From NCBI RefSeq assembly GCF_003589595.1, contig NW_020653774.1, positions 408,421-472,420 on the forward strand: a stretch of DNA of 64,000 nt, given 5' to 3'. Shown here piece after piece: positions 11,778 through 23,681 of the stretch. This DNA comes from Hyposmocoma kahamanoa. Lineage: Eukaryota > Arthropoda > Insecta > Lepidoptera > Cosmopterigidae. The position numbers and the translations under genes are program-made. The notes below the pieces were generated by a model, which saw nothing but the letters and a program-made list of their open reading frames with translations, searched no databases and was not told the DNA's origin. Every line of letters begins with the position of its first letter. Positions within the stretch are counted from its first letter, which is position 1.

Positions 11778-12890
11778 TATACATAATATTTCTTTTTGAA
11801 GTAATTTACTGTGGTATTCGTCCATTTTCGTACATATTAACTCACAAGACTTATTCTCCACATAAGTTTAACGGAAAAACCAGAAAACCTTCAAAAAAAC
11901 TAAATTACGTCCACATGTTTAGTGCTAGAAATAAGGTAAATCTACATTACTACATTTATGTACATAAAATATACACATATAATAAACAAATCCACATAGT
12001 TTGAGGAATTAACTCCCCATTGTATCCCGTATCAGGGATAGTTAAAAAAGCAAAAATTAAAAAAAAAAAACAAATGGTTCAAGTCATTTGTAAAAATATG
12101 TCGAGCAATGTTACACGTTTCACTTACTGATTGAAGCTTAATATTGACAATAAGCAATTATGTACTTACTTTTGCCTGCGCAAGCGCGACTTTAGCACAC
12201 AGTGTTTCATTGCAAACAGTTATCAATATATAACTTTTTTTTTACCAATAGTATAGATAAAATCTCTGTGGGAATACAGGTAAATTAATTAAGCAGGGCG
12301 CGACTGTGCTTTGGGTAGACTGTTCTCGGCCGACATTTAATGTGTTCTGAGCGAGTATTTGCATATTTTGTACTTATACACATGATGTTGGGATGTGCAA
12401 TTAAATGCAACCTATTAATCTTTTACAGAGTTGCTGCTTTTCAAAAAAATTGTTTCTTTGTTCTATGTACTATGTCTATAAAGAAAATCCAAATCATAAT
12501 TTATATATGTAATAAAAATATATATACATACAGGGTGTAAAGTTTGTTAGTCCCAAAACTCAGATATAAGTCGAATTCATGGCAAAAACAAAATTTGTTA
12601 ATAAAGTAATACTGAATCAGTAAAAAACATTTTGTAACTAATTAAAATGTGGACGGGAAATTTGCGTAGATGTATTTAATTCAATAAAATGAAAGTACTT
12701 CTAACTCCGGCATTGTAGTGGTTTTGGGGTCTGAGTCAAACGACATCTTAGAAATGACTGACTTTTATTAATTCACCTTCACTATAATATATTATCTTAA
12801 GACTACCCACTACATCTTCCCCCTTAAACTAACTTACAAAACAGGAATATAATTAGTAATTACTTTACCTACTCTCAAATACATTTTTTT
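11778..12890. other. Intron stretch; one isolated TIR-like end
   Basis: AT-rich. At 12534 the sequence CAGGGTGTAAAGTTTGTTAG resembles the terminus of the palindromic element at 17950 (CAGGGTGTAAATTTG), so a solitary end of a related element is possible. Confidence 0.35.
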
Positions 12891-13745
12891 AATAATAATA
12901 ACAATAAAGTTCTTTATTGACAGGTACGGCACACCCATATAAAAGTCATACGACAAAAATATAAATAGTATTAAAAATTATATAAATTAGAATTAAAATT
13001 AAAAATTAAAAATAAAAATAAAAAATAAAAATTATTTAAAAATTAAAAATTATAAATTTTAAAAATTAAAAATTATAAAAATTAAAAATTAAAAATTATA
13101 AAAATTAAAAATATGTCAAACAAAGTATAGCACCTATAGAATTTATAGGGCAGTCACTTTTTATTTTCGTTACGATGCACGGAGGTCCAGTATTTGTAGA
13201 AACCGTTGTCCATGTGCTCCGAGAGAGTACGAAGGATCCCGTTGTCAGACGCGCGGAGGCGGCCCCAAAAACATGCAACACGCGACCTTATAATGGCGAA
13301 AAAATCTGGAACTCTGGCCTCGGCGAACATGCTCGATGCACTGCAGTATCTCGGCTGTTTCATTAGAATGCGATATGCATCATTATACTGCACTCTAATG
13401 GTTCTCATCGCTCGCTTAGTAAATTTGATCCAGAGTTGACACGTGTAAAAACTTAAACAATAAGCCTTAAACAACGTCACTCTGACATCGTCACTACAGC
13501 GCGCGAACCTGCGTGCGAGCATGTTACACCGCACGGCCAGAGCCCTACGCTCTCGTTCTATGTCGTCATCATCAACAAGACTCTCCGCAAGCACATGTCC
13601 AAGGTATTTGAACCTAACCACCCTCTCCACTTGCGCTCCATCTAGAAACACGGGCGGAACGTTCGCCGGACCTCTACCCGCTGTAAAAACCATGAGTTGC
13701 GTTTTCAGGACGTTATACTTAAGACCGTAATCTTGAGCGTACTGT
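12891..13745 (-). mobile_element. Non-LTR retrotransposon, 5'-truncated RT C-terminus and 3' tail
   Basis: A minus-strand frame from about 13745 to 13154 encodes the region after the RT catalytic core: FKYLGHVLAESLVDDDDI, then ERERRALAVRCNMLARRFAR and RVTLFKAYCLSFYTCQLW, with AYRILMKQPRYCSASSMF near the end. This order is typical of LINE-encoded proteins common in Lepidoptera; I think CR1/jockey-like but the clade is not certain. It ends with a stop at 13154, then an AT-rich 3' UTR (AAAATT repeats), AATAAA near 12903-12908 and an ATT tail. Upstream RT and endonuclease are absent, the usual 5' truncation. The fragment itself has no internal stop. Confidence 0.85.
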
Positions 13746-14460
13746 TCACTTACGCGTACTGTTTACTTCACTGTTAATGCTTATCCTATTATACATATTC
13801 TATAAATAAGAATTTAAACAAGTAAGTATTCTACTTTAAAATGTTTAAACGTATGGGCGGATTCTTAATTCTGCCACTGCGTGTTCTTTTTACATTTTGC
13901 ACTTGTGCGGGACTGGAACCTGCGTCGCTCGGCAATCCTGCCGCTGATTGGGAACCGATCTACTGACATGTTCCCAGTCTAAGATTGCGGTACGATGATT
14001 ACAGGGCTTACTGACAGAAGGCGCCGTCACCGGCACCATGTTATCACATTTAGGTAATTGTAACAGATGTTGCCGATTACGAGCCCAACCCAATACGAGC
14101 GATTATCGCTAGCCTTAGTGATTACTTTTGAATTTATCCACACATTTTTGCTTCTCACCTTTACTGGATCATTTGGACTCAAACTTGCTAGATTTCTTGT
14201 TCCTTTGTCGTAATTTTATTTGTATTTATTTATTCTTTTATCTCTATCGTCTTTTACCGTTTGTTGATAGAAGATTTTCGACGTAAACTGATAATCTAGT
14301 GTTTAGTCGGCGGCGCATCAATAACTATGCAGGCGAGTACTGCTCTCCGGTGACCGGAGTATTTCTAAAATTAAGTAATGCAAGCTGCCAAGCTTCACCT
14401 GTCTCTTCTGCTTTTACCATAAGCAGTTTTAGTTTTTTTAGTTTTAGTTTATTTTTTAAA
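13746..14460. other. Intron stretch, possible tRNA-like remnant
   Basis: AT-rich. At 13900-13970 a block reading GGGACTGGAACCTGCGTCGC resembles an inverted B-box region of a decayed tRNA-derived repeat. No gene recognised. Confidence 0.35.
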
Positions 14461-14666
14461 CTGCCTCTGTGGCCGAACTGTTACCATGCCGGACTGCCAC
14501 GCAGAGGTCCCAGGTTCGAATCCCGGGCCGGGAGAAATATTTGTATTGCCTACATTTATTTCTCTCATGAGTTTGGATGTAATTTGTGGTTGTCTATGTG
14601 TGTGTCCATGGCACACGCGACACAGGGTTTCCCTAGTGCGGAGCTATGTTGAGTGTGTGCGTTAAT
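14461..14666 (+). mobile_element. tRNA-derived SINE, family B copy 2, inserted in gypsy fragment
   Basis: Starts CTGCCTCTGTGGCCGAACTG, has the B box GGTTCGAATCC, then the common body ending GTTGAGTGTGTGCGTTAATG. It directly abuts a minus-strand gypsy RT fragment whose reading frame runs into the SINE, so the SINE probably landed in that older element. Confidence 0.88.
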
Positions 14667-14670
14667 GTTT

Positions 14671-14990
14671 TAAAAGCCTGATCATGGTTATACAACCATT
14701 GAAATTCCACGTCTTTTCCGAGTAATTCAGGCAAGGGAGCCGATATCTCCGAGTACCTAGGTATAAACCTGGACAAGTAATTAGTGACTCCCAAAAACCT
14801 TTCCAGTTTCTTTTTATCAGAAGGAGTAGACATCGCTATTATGGCTTTAACTCGATTCTTATCGATTATTATCATCCCACACTCACTAAAAATGTGTCCC
14901 AGAAAAGTTATTTCCTTGACCCCAAACAAACACTTTTCTTTGTTAAATTTGACTCGCACTTTTCTTATCACCGTCGTCCTTCATTTTACC
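14671..14990 (-). mobile_element. Ty3/gypsy retrotransposon RT fragment
   Basis: The minus-strand translation contains KFNKEKCLFGVKEITFLGHI, then RVKAIIAMSTPSDKKKLERF and LGVTNYLSRFIPRYSEISAP, ending in FQWLYNHDQAFKTL. This is the thumb/connection region of gypsy-type pol just after the YVDD site. At 14671 the frame is broken by the SINE at 14461-14666, and above about 14990 the similarity stops. No LTR, integrase or gag is seen nearby. A short relic. Confidence 0.88.
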
Positions 14991-15567
14991 GAAATTGTTC
15001 TAAATATACGTAATTTAAACAATCACTAAACTATTTTTACGATTTAACGCGAATATGTAATACGAATAGTGAAGTTATTTTTAGACACATCCACTCATTG
15101 AAAGTTTCTTGCGCAGTTTGCCTTTCACCATGAAAGTAAAGGATAGCTTGGAGATATCTGTGATTTTGGAAGGTTATCGTGCCATACTTTTATAGCCAAA
15201 TACGCAAGCTCGCGGGGTCGAGCAGTGTCCGCCAATATCCCTGGCCGAATTCCGAGCGCGTTCCTTCGCCTCGGACCCAGACAGGTGCGGCCGCTGTGGT
15301 GTAACTATACATCAGTACATTCTTTTTAAACTTTATTTGATAAAGAGCGAACAGTCATAACATAGGTATATAGGTGACACAAATCATCGATTAGACCGAT
15401 ACGGACTTGGACTTTCACAAACATAAACAAGAATTTAGCAAGTGCGATTTTCGGGGTTAGATTATATATAAATTGTCGAAATTTACCATACCAATACAAA
15501 TCTTAAATCGGGTACACAGTGTACAAATTAACTGCACCGAAACAATTTTTATAGCAGTTCTTAAAGG
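14991..15567. other. Intron stretch, no gene seen
   Basis: AT-rich with a GC-rich patch around 15200-15290. Nothing recognised. Confidence 0.4.
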
Positions 15568-15768
15568 GGGCATTCATTATCCTGCATTGCAGTCCGCCTT
15601 GCCGTCCGCCGCGTAATGCAGGATTATGAATGTAGTCGCAGCGTGCAAGCCATCCTGCAATCCTGCAATGCGTCCTGCAAGACTCCTTACGCGGGCTAGA
15701 CGCAGGACAGTGCGTGAGCAGTGTCCTGCCTGCGCGGCGGACTGCCATCCAGGTAGTGAATGGGCCGT
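15568..15768. repeat. MITE-like element with imperfect terminal inverted repeats
   Basis: The left end (CATTCATTATCCTGCATTGC then AGTCCGCC, from 15571) matches in reverse complement the right end near 15732-15765 (CATTCACTACCTGGATGGC then AGTCCGCC), about 24 of 28 positions with one gap. The interior repeats CCTGCA blocks. It is GC-rich, unlike its surroundings. The superfamily is not determinable because no clear target duplication is visible. Confidence 0.6.
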
Positions 15769-17949
15769 TTTGAAAGGCGCGTCCTGCGCGGGCGGTTCAT
15801 TCGTAACTGTATTTTGCGTCTTTTAATCTCCTTATGTCAATGCCTATAAAAATGAGACATTGTTATTTTTATAGTTTATTAACAAAAAAAACCTTATTGT
15901 TGATTATTTAATGGTGCTAAGCGAGTACTCTACTGGTGGCTTGTTCCCGACGCAATGGAGTCGCCCAGCGGTTTTTTCAGATTCATGTTAGGCAGTTGCC
16001 ATTGAAGAAGTTGGGGCTGAACAATTGCGTTGCATCTGACGATTTGCGCGATTTTCCTGCCTGCGCGCTGCGCGGCGAACCGTGCACGCAGCGCATGGGC
16101 TCTTTATGAGTAATCTTACTACAACGTACTTTGCAGCTTTACTTACATTAAATTATCTAAAATAATTAAAAACATCTTCATGCAGATTATTCACGCTCAT
16201 GTCGTATTGACTTTATATTGATATTAGATTCGCTAAAAACTTACAGAAAATGCCAACGCAATTTAAATCCTATCAATTATGTCAAAGAAAACGGCAATAA
16301 AACTGCACGACCACGATAATTATAATGTGACAAAGTCGCGGATGTACAGTTGTCTTTTCCTTAACATGAAACACATTTGACGAAGTGAGATTGCGGAGGC
16401 TATAAACGCATAGAAACGCGTATACTCGCAGCTGCGTAGACGCACGCGTTTGTAGGGCACTTTCCTCGGCTCTTTCTTTCCCAGAACGTGTCGGCGACAG
16501 CAACTGCACTGCACCATGGCGCGGGCGGCGGCCGACCATATTAATTTCTATATTAAATACGATAATAAAGTCGACAAAGAGATTGTTTCAAATCGATCCA
16601 TATTTGTTTCACGATAAAAGAACATTTCCTAACTCATAGAAAATAAATAATTTTTATTTCACGGGTAAAAAAGGTACGCAGCCATGGAACTATGAAAACC
16701 AGTGTCATCAAGCGTATGCATATGTTTATAATAATAATCGCATCTAACAAACTGGAATCCGGTAGTATCTTTGAAGTTCTAAAAGTTTCAATGTCTTTAC
16801 AACAAAGGATATTAACATATTAACTTAGGTTATCATTTCACCTACAGAGACGATTTTGCTGTTTGAGGTCAGAGGTTCTATAATTTCGTTGTTTTTTCTC
16901 ATATTATTTTCTCTCAAAATATATTTATGCAATGTAATTAGAATTCTTAGTGCAGTCTTTGTTAAATGTTAAACGCCATTAGAATGAACACATTTTTTAA
17001 TAATTGAAATAAGCTGAAATGTAGGTAGATAGCGAAAGTATGGAAAATTGGTTGTTGGTGACGCCCGTTCAGCAACCGACTGTAAACTAATTTGTTAATA
17101 ACCACGCTACGCTGACAAGCTGGCTTAAAATTTCTGTATACTTATTGCTCTGTGGTTTTGCATAAAAAGCTAGTGCGTAGTCGCCAGCCAAATGAGATGT
17201 ATAATATGTACCTGTCTAGGGTGGCAGTTAAGCTGTACCAATTTCGGATATTAATCCACGCAGGCGCCGACGCGGATGCAAGTGTGTGACATCACTTTTC
17301 ACACAATTCATTGCCTGCTTTTCGATCACAATGTCTTCGTCAGGTTACACGACCTCGATCTGTTATTAGTACAACTTTAAAACATTTTCAAAAATTAAAC
17401 ATGCGGATAATATAACGGCACTTAAAACAAGATCCACAATTAAAGTCTGGTATCGAGGATAGAAAATTATGCAGTTATTATGTATATCTTTCATATTTAT
17501 CAAAATTTACGTTTCCCGCTGTCACCCTTACAACTCTAATGCAAAGATAATACGGTCCACTTTTCCAAAATTTCTTGCACTGGTGAAAAGTTTAGGGTAT
17601 CAAACGTCAAATAAGTCCCAGCTTGCTCGCTTGCAGCTACAAACGATTTAGGCGACTTTAACGTCGATGTGTTAAGGTAGACAATATTACATTCGGCAGA
17701 AAAAATAATAGTAGTAGGAGTATGATAACGTCACGCGTATGCGTGCTCGATGCCCCCCGCGCGGGTGCGAGAAGTAGAGCGCGATGCGAGGCGATACGCG
17801 ATCGCGATCGCGATCTAATAAATAAAATAGAGATTGCGTTGCGTCTGCTCGTGTACTGCGGTGGATATTTAACCGTTTTGAGATTTTACCTACTGTACTC
17901 GCTAGTGGTAATGCATTTGATTACAATCAGTTACTAAAGTTTAATTATA
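15769..17949. other. Intron stretch, no gene seen
   Basis: AT-rich with GC-rich islands at about 16040-16100 and 17740-17820. The latter holds GCGATACGCGATCGCGATCG, a short CGCGAT repeat. Nothing recognised as a gene. Confidence 0.4.
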
Positions 17950-18459
17950 CAGGGTGTAAATTTGAGACGGGGCAGCAAGGCCAGCCATCTTAATTGTTGT
18001 AGTTACAGGAAAAGGGTTCTAGAAGACTATCCATTAATTTTGAAGATATTTTGATTGGCATTCACAGATTTCGAAAAAATGGTACGGTCAGCAAGATAAA
18101 ATGCAATTTTTACAAAACTTTTTTTTATGCCATTCGTTCCGGTCTCCATTAAGGATCAAGAGTCTCTGTGGTACAAAATGTATGGTAAAAAGTTTTTTGC
18201 GATTTCCGACATTTCGAGTACTCTTACCTCAGTTGGTCCCATAGAGACTATTGATCCTTAACAGAGACCGGATCGAAAGGCATAAAAAAAGTTTTGTAAA
18301 AATTGCCTTTTATCTTGCTGACTGTACCATTTTTTCAAAATTTGTGAATGCCAATCAAAATATCTTCAAAATTAATGGATAGTCTTCTAGAACCGTTTTC
18401 CCGTAACTACAACGATTAAGGTGGCTGGCCTTGCTGCCCCGTCTCAAATTTACACCCTG
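17950..18459. mobile_element. 510-bp palindromic foldback element with TA flanks
   Basis: The left terminus CAGGGTGTAAATTTGAGACG (17950) is repeated in reverse complement at the right terminus (ends 18459). The arms extend about 230 bp each with high identity around a spacer near 18190-18235. TA lies directly outside each end. No coding capacity. The structure fits a non-autonomous TA-inserting element, perhaps Tc1/mariner-related, mobilised in trans. Confidence 0.88.
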
Positions 18460-20916
18460 TATATAAGCCTTACAAAATCGCTTTTCGTCGTATCGTGCAG
18501 GCTTCACGCGTTAGGTACACATAAGGAAATCGCATAGGTGTAGGTATAAAATCCTGTCCATAAAATACCAATCAATGCAAGATTACATAAGATGTAATAC
18601 CCAGGAAGCGCGCCGCGTAGTTCTCGCATTTTATCGTGCTGCGAGACAGCGGTGCGGTTCTAATGAGGCTTTTATGCGTCTCTCGCGGGCGCGAGCGGCT
18701 CCGGGGCGCAGGAGGGGCGCAGGAGGGGCGCGGAGATGCCACACCGTAATGGGGTAATAGCGGCTCTTCCGCCGGGAAAGCACGCAATTAGCGCCCCATC
18801 AAACGCGCCGCCAGTCGCGCCGCCGCCACTGCGCTCACCTCTGGATGACGTGTGACCATTGTGATGCTATGCAATTTATTTTCTAAATAAGCAAATTTTT
18901 AATGAACATATATTTATTTATTGCACAAATTATCGAAGGTTTTTCCGAAGACGTCTCTAGCTGTTGATAATAATCAGATTCTTTATCCTGCGAAATGTTT
19001 CACTCACCGCTCAAACTCCAAGACCCCTTCCCAACAAATATTAATAGGGCATTAAGTGACCACGCATTAAACTCCATTTATTTATCAAAATAAAGATATA
19101 CCAAAAAAATAGTGTATAATGTATTTCCCAAACTTTGCATATCAAATCAAGCAAATTCCAATAAACCTTTCGGAATTATTAATACAAAAATCAAACACTC
19201 AGAACAAATTCNNNNNNNNNNATTTGAATTTGCGGTCTAAAATTTTTTCAAGAGATACGGAAAAAAGCCAAACTGAAAACTGATTTCAATTAATAGTTAT
19301 AAGGTGAAAATTGTTTACGTTGTTCTGGTCGCTGTTTATATAAATTTTAGTTTTTAAAGCTTGATTTAATGGTAAGTCATACTAGTAAATGTTTATGTAA
19401 ATTATTGAGTGTTTTTATTGCCTTTTTCATAATATTTTATACAAAAATGATGTCTTTTGTTAAATTATCCTGATTTCGGTGGTAGCTGAATACGGTGGAT
19501 CAAATATGTCATTAACTGTTAAGAATCGAATTGCCCAATTAGGGGAATCGTATGTAAGCTTGAGTTCTTTTTCCTTCCCGCTCAATGATTTTCCTGAAAT
19601 TAAGAAAAAAATTCAACCACTGAAGTCGGAGAATTTAGCCCTTCTTGGAGAAATGCCCAATAAATAATAAACAATGTATACTTGGGTATTATGGCTTTAT
19701 GATATAAATACTTTGCACGTAACACTGTTTGCTGAGATTTTACTACAGCTAATTGTGCTTTTTTATGAGCCCATTAGAGAATTTGCAGATGAAGTTTTAA
19801 GTTCAGGATAGACGTTCACTGTTCATAACTGGTTTGTAACCTGTTCGTAGATTTTAGTGTCCTTTCTTGCTATCATACTTTGCGTGTAATCGGGGCGATC
19901 GACAGCATTGCAGCGCGCAGGCGCAGCATGTCGGATGACGCTTGCTCAAAGTGACGTTCTTTCATGAAATGAGTACTTATTGCGTTGATACTTCAGGTAG
20001 TATATGCTTATATATAATGCTTGCGTAGTTGTTTTGCAATGCTCGTGTTAACACTTCCTATACAAATTCTTATTACAATCCATCAATATCAGCCCAGTGT
20101 CATCGACCCTGTTGCGTCACTACCGTTTATCACCTACCCCGCCTTCGCCGCTGCGCACGCGTACAAAAACTAGCCCCGGGGCGGGTGCACACTCGCATCG
20201 GCATCAACTTTCTTTTCCACTCCGCCGTTGCATTACAACATAATGGTCATAATTGTACACACTTGTCCGGTTTCTAATCTTGACACGTTTGGTGAGAATT
20301 TTATCGAAGTTCGTTTGTTTTGATAACTCATCTCTCTTTGCAATTGCCGAATCGTTGGGTCGTCTCTCATGACACACAGAGAGACCTAGAGTAAACCGGT
20401 AATCACAGCTGAACACACATTTACACGTAATATTAATAAATATTCAGAAAATAGAATAGGTATCTCATAAACTACTCGCCATACGTCAATACGTGTTGAT
20501 TGTTGATGCGAATATAGAGAAGATGGAAGTCGGTTAAAGCGGTAAAAGCTCATACTTCCCAATTCAAAAAGGCCACGCTGTCAAAAAAGCAATTGACCGA
20601 ATCTATTCAACTTTCGACATCAAAGTGAGCCAAAGTCGATTTCCTTTGCAAATTTGTAAAGCGTTTTGAAGGTCATGTTTTGAATGAATTTCCATAAGTG
20701 TCGCGGTAACGGCTGCGCGGCGCCGGCGCGACGCCCACAAAACTCTGACGTAGGTACGTAAAACATTTACTCTACGTACTTCCTTCTATTAAAGATATTT
20801 ACGATCTCGTATTAATGCGAGCCGCCATTCTCCACTTTATCGTAGCTAGAGAACTTTCAACAACGTCAAATCAGATGAAGTTAACATCTTTCACGACTTT
20901 TAAGACGAAGTTTTTT
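18460..20916. other. Intron stretch with GC islands and an assembly gap
   Basis: GC-rich patch at 18640-18840 including three 11-bp units GGGGCGCAGGA (18703-18734, the last altered). The rest is AT-rich. The frame at 19479-19667 gives no recognised protein. An exact CGCAGGCGCA lies at 19916-19925. Confidence 0.4.
19212..19221. other. Assembly gap of 10 N
   Basis: Ten ambiguous bases, likely a scaffolding gap of arbitrary length, so true spacing here is unknown. Confidence 0.95.
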
Positions 20917-21030
20917 TATAATATCAAGTGACTGGACGTACAAGTCGTGCGCCTGATGGAAGCTACACGCCTGTCCATAACAGTTGCAGTGCCATTCAGA
21001 GCTTTAAATCGAGAGGCACTGACACTGGCG
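20917..21030 (-). repeat. Dispersed repeat family A, copy 2 (3' part)
   Basis: Starts ATATCAAGTGACTGGACGTA followed by CAAGTCGTGCGCCTGATGG and CGCCTGTCCATAACAGTTGC, matching the 3' portion of family A in reverse orientation. Similarity fades after about 21030. Confidence 0.75.
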
Positions 21031-21912
21031 TGGATCGTGGTACATGCCGCGACGACTTCGACGATCATGCACGCGAGTCCCGCGGATGCCCAGTTGCGAC
21101 TTTCACTGCGCCTGCGTCTGCGCCCGCGCCCACCGCCCACCGCTCGGACACGATATCGACATCTCCACCACGGATAGAAATCTCCCTTCGACCTTAAACT
21201 ATCTGTTATTACCTGCATCATTTCGCTTTAGATGTATGTGACGGAAACTGATTGATTGATAGTCTTGCTTCAAATAGAAAGACGTTTCGTAAGTTTAAGT
21301 TGCAGAAACCACTAACATCATTGGCAGTTATTACTATTGACAATACTGTGTGTGCACTGTACTGCAACCACACCTACTAAAACATAATATAAATTGTGGC
21401 ACGTCTTAGGCACCCATTACGGATCTTAATGTCCGGATCAAAATGTGGAGTTCTTCAAAGCGCTACCGTTCGGTATGACGACCTCAGAAACCAAAGTTTT
21501 TCCACCGCTATCTCCACAATCAATGTATCGTTGTAGCCTTCGTTTTTCTCTTGCTTCCCGCTCATTAAGCAATTGCATTGTCAACGCAGCGCATCGATCT
21601 ATTGTCTACAATAGGAAAGACTACGTTCATATGTGATATCACAATGGGTGGTACAGTCGACATTAAAAGGACTTTTTCATGTTTCAAAAGAAAATAACCA
21701 TAACCACAGTCTAAGAAATAGTCGAGAAAGATTCTCTAATTCAATCACTTCAATATTATATGTAGCACGGATTTGTACTTCGTTATATTCGGGTTCTAAA
21801 TGCGCGCAGTGTAGAACTCATAAAACCTGTAAGCTTATTTAGCAAGACAAAGAGAGAGAGAGAGAGAGAGAGAGAGGGAAAGACAGACACAGAGAGAGAG
21901 AGGGAAAGACAA

Positions 21913-21954
<42 letters not shown>

Positions 21955-23318
21955 TCAGTTAATATACTCGTCTCTCTGTATAGTTCTCTTCATGTTCTAC
22001 GATGCTTTTTTGACATCAAAACAAGACAAAGTTTCTATTATTGGTCGACGCATGCGTGTTTCATGTCAGAAGCTGATAAGATAATATTGCTCGTAGCAAC
22101 TGTACCTTCAGAACATAATACATTATGCTGACATCGAGGCCCCCTCACATGTGGCGTGTGGCTTTTGTTGCTGCTGTTTTTGCCGCGGCTGCGCGCTGCG
22201 AGATTGCTCGTGAATGTGCCGCAACAACAACAAAAGTCCAGGCAATCAAGCGGTCAATAACTATTCAAATTTTCATTGTTTATTTTTTGTTAAATATTTT
22301 TTCAGCATTTACAATTCATTAAACCGAATATCAACAGGAACTCGATAATGTAGGACAATATATATTTCAGGGAATTATCCTTCAAACCCGTCATCATCTT
22401 GTCACCGTCACAGGCGCAGGCGGGAATTGTTGACGTTGTCGTTGAGGTTGTTGACGGCTTGTTTAGGTTAGTTGTTTTTTATTATTACAAGTGCTTCGTG
22501 TTGGCAATCGCTAATGAAAAGATTATCGTTTCATATTGTGTTTAGTAAGCGAGTGAAAACGTTTCACAAACCTAAATTAATATTTGTAAACGACTTACGT
22601 CACTTTGTACCAACCGGGTAAACTAGATAATATTCCTTTTTACTCAGAATTTTCTCCAAAAGTTTTGCGCCAGTATGTATAATTTCCTTGTCATCGCTGT
22701 GGACAATGTTTCACAGCACTTTATCGCACAGTAGGATGTTCTTATACAAAATATAAGGTTTTTGCTTAGGTAACGCGGGCGCATCTTCACGGAAGGCGAC
22801 GGCGATGTTTTGCCAGTCACGCTGCCAGCTCTTAATTATGTTTAATCTTTCTCAATCGGTTTCGTTTGCATTGTTTTAACCTTATCGTTACGCATTAAAG
22901 TGCTCGCTTGTATTAGAACATTATTGCAAAACGTGTGATGTCATTGTTAGTACGTAGAAATCATTTATTAACTTTAGAATTTAACTGTGAAGTTGACAAG
23001 CAACGATTATTTAAAAAAAATATAAATCTGAATGAATGGATGACATATTCTTTATGTGTAAATAAAATTGCGGTTAAAATACAATACAGTAACTTAAGTA
23101 TAGAGATAGTAAGTTAATGTGCAACTGGCGACCTTATTGCTATATAGCAATTTCTTCCATGCAATCCTAGGATAGAAATTTGGGATAAGCAAAATCTTCT
23201 ATTTGATGGATGCTTTTTCTTTAACCGTAAACCATTATTAATACAAAGGGCTAATTAATACATTAAAAACTTAAGTACCAAGGTTTAACTTAAGTGCTAC
23301 ATTGAATGAGTGCCTAAA
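21031..23318. other. Intron stretch with GA microsatellite
   Basis: Mostly AT-rich; a CpG-rich run at 21040-21170 contains an exact TGCGCCTGCG (21107-21116). A signal-peptide-like frame at 22125 is short and not supported as a gene. Confidence 0.4.
21848..21949 (+). repeat. Compound (GA)n microsatellite
   Basis: Runs of AG interrupted twice by GGGAAAGACA-type units followed by CACAGAGAG, giving a second-order repeat. Confidence 0.95.
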
Positions 23319-23472
23319 GTAGGGGTTCCCAAACTTATTTCGAATAAATTTTGAGAATAAATTATTTTTTAGCGCCCCCATTTTTTCACCTACTTAAAAC
23401 CACTATAACTTCAAATTAAATTAATTATTGTGAGCTATTAAACATTTATTCTAAACGAGACTTTTACTAGAA

Positions 23473-23550
23473 CCCGCAAGAGTTAACTTGAGACCTGAGC
23501 GCAGTAGGTTGTACACAACGGCGCTCAGGTCTCAAGTTAACTCTTACGGG
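23473..23550. repeat. 30-bp inverted repeat inside hAT 3' region
   Basis: The arm 23473-23502 (CCCGCAAGAGTTAACTTGAG...) pairs with 23521-23550 with one mismatch across an 18-nt loop. It may be a subterminal repeat of the hAT element or a separate tiny foldback. Confidence 0.85.
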
Positions 23551-23681
23551 CTACACCTGCCAATGAGAATGATTATTGAAACGCAACTTTATAGTATTCA
23601 GACAGAGTCTCTTTTATTCAAAATAACACAAACATAATCGATTCTGGTACAAAAACTAATGTGCTGTGATAAAAACTGATG

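Noticed and set aside
22125..22322. Frame starting like a secreted peptide (VAFVAAVFAAAARCE)
   Set aside because: The tail turns into AT-rich low-complexity translation and there is no supporting motif or exon partner.
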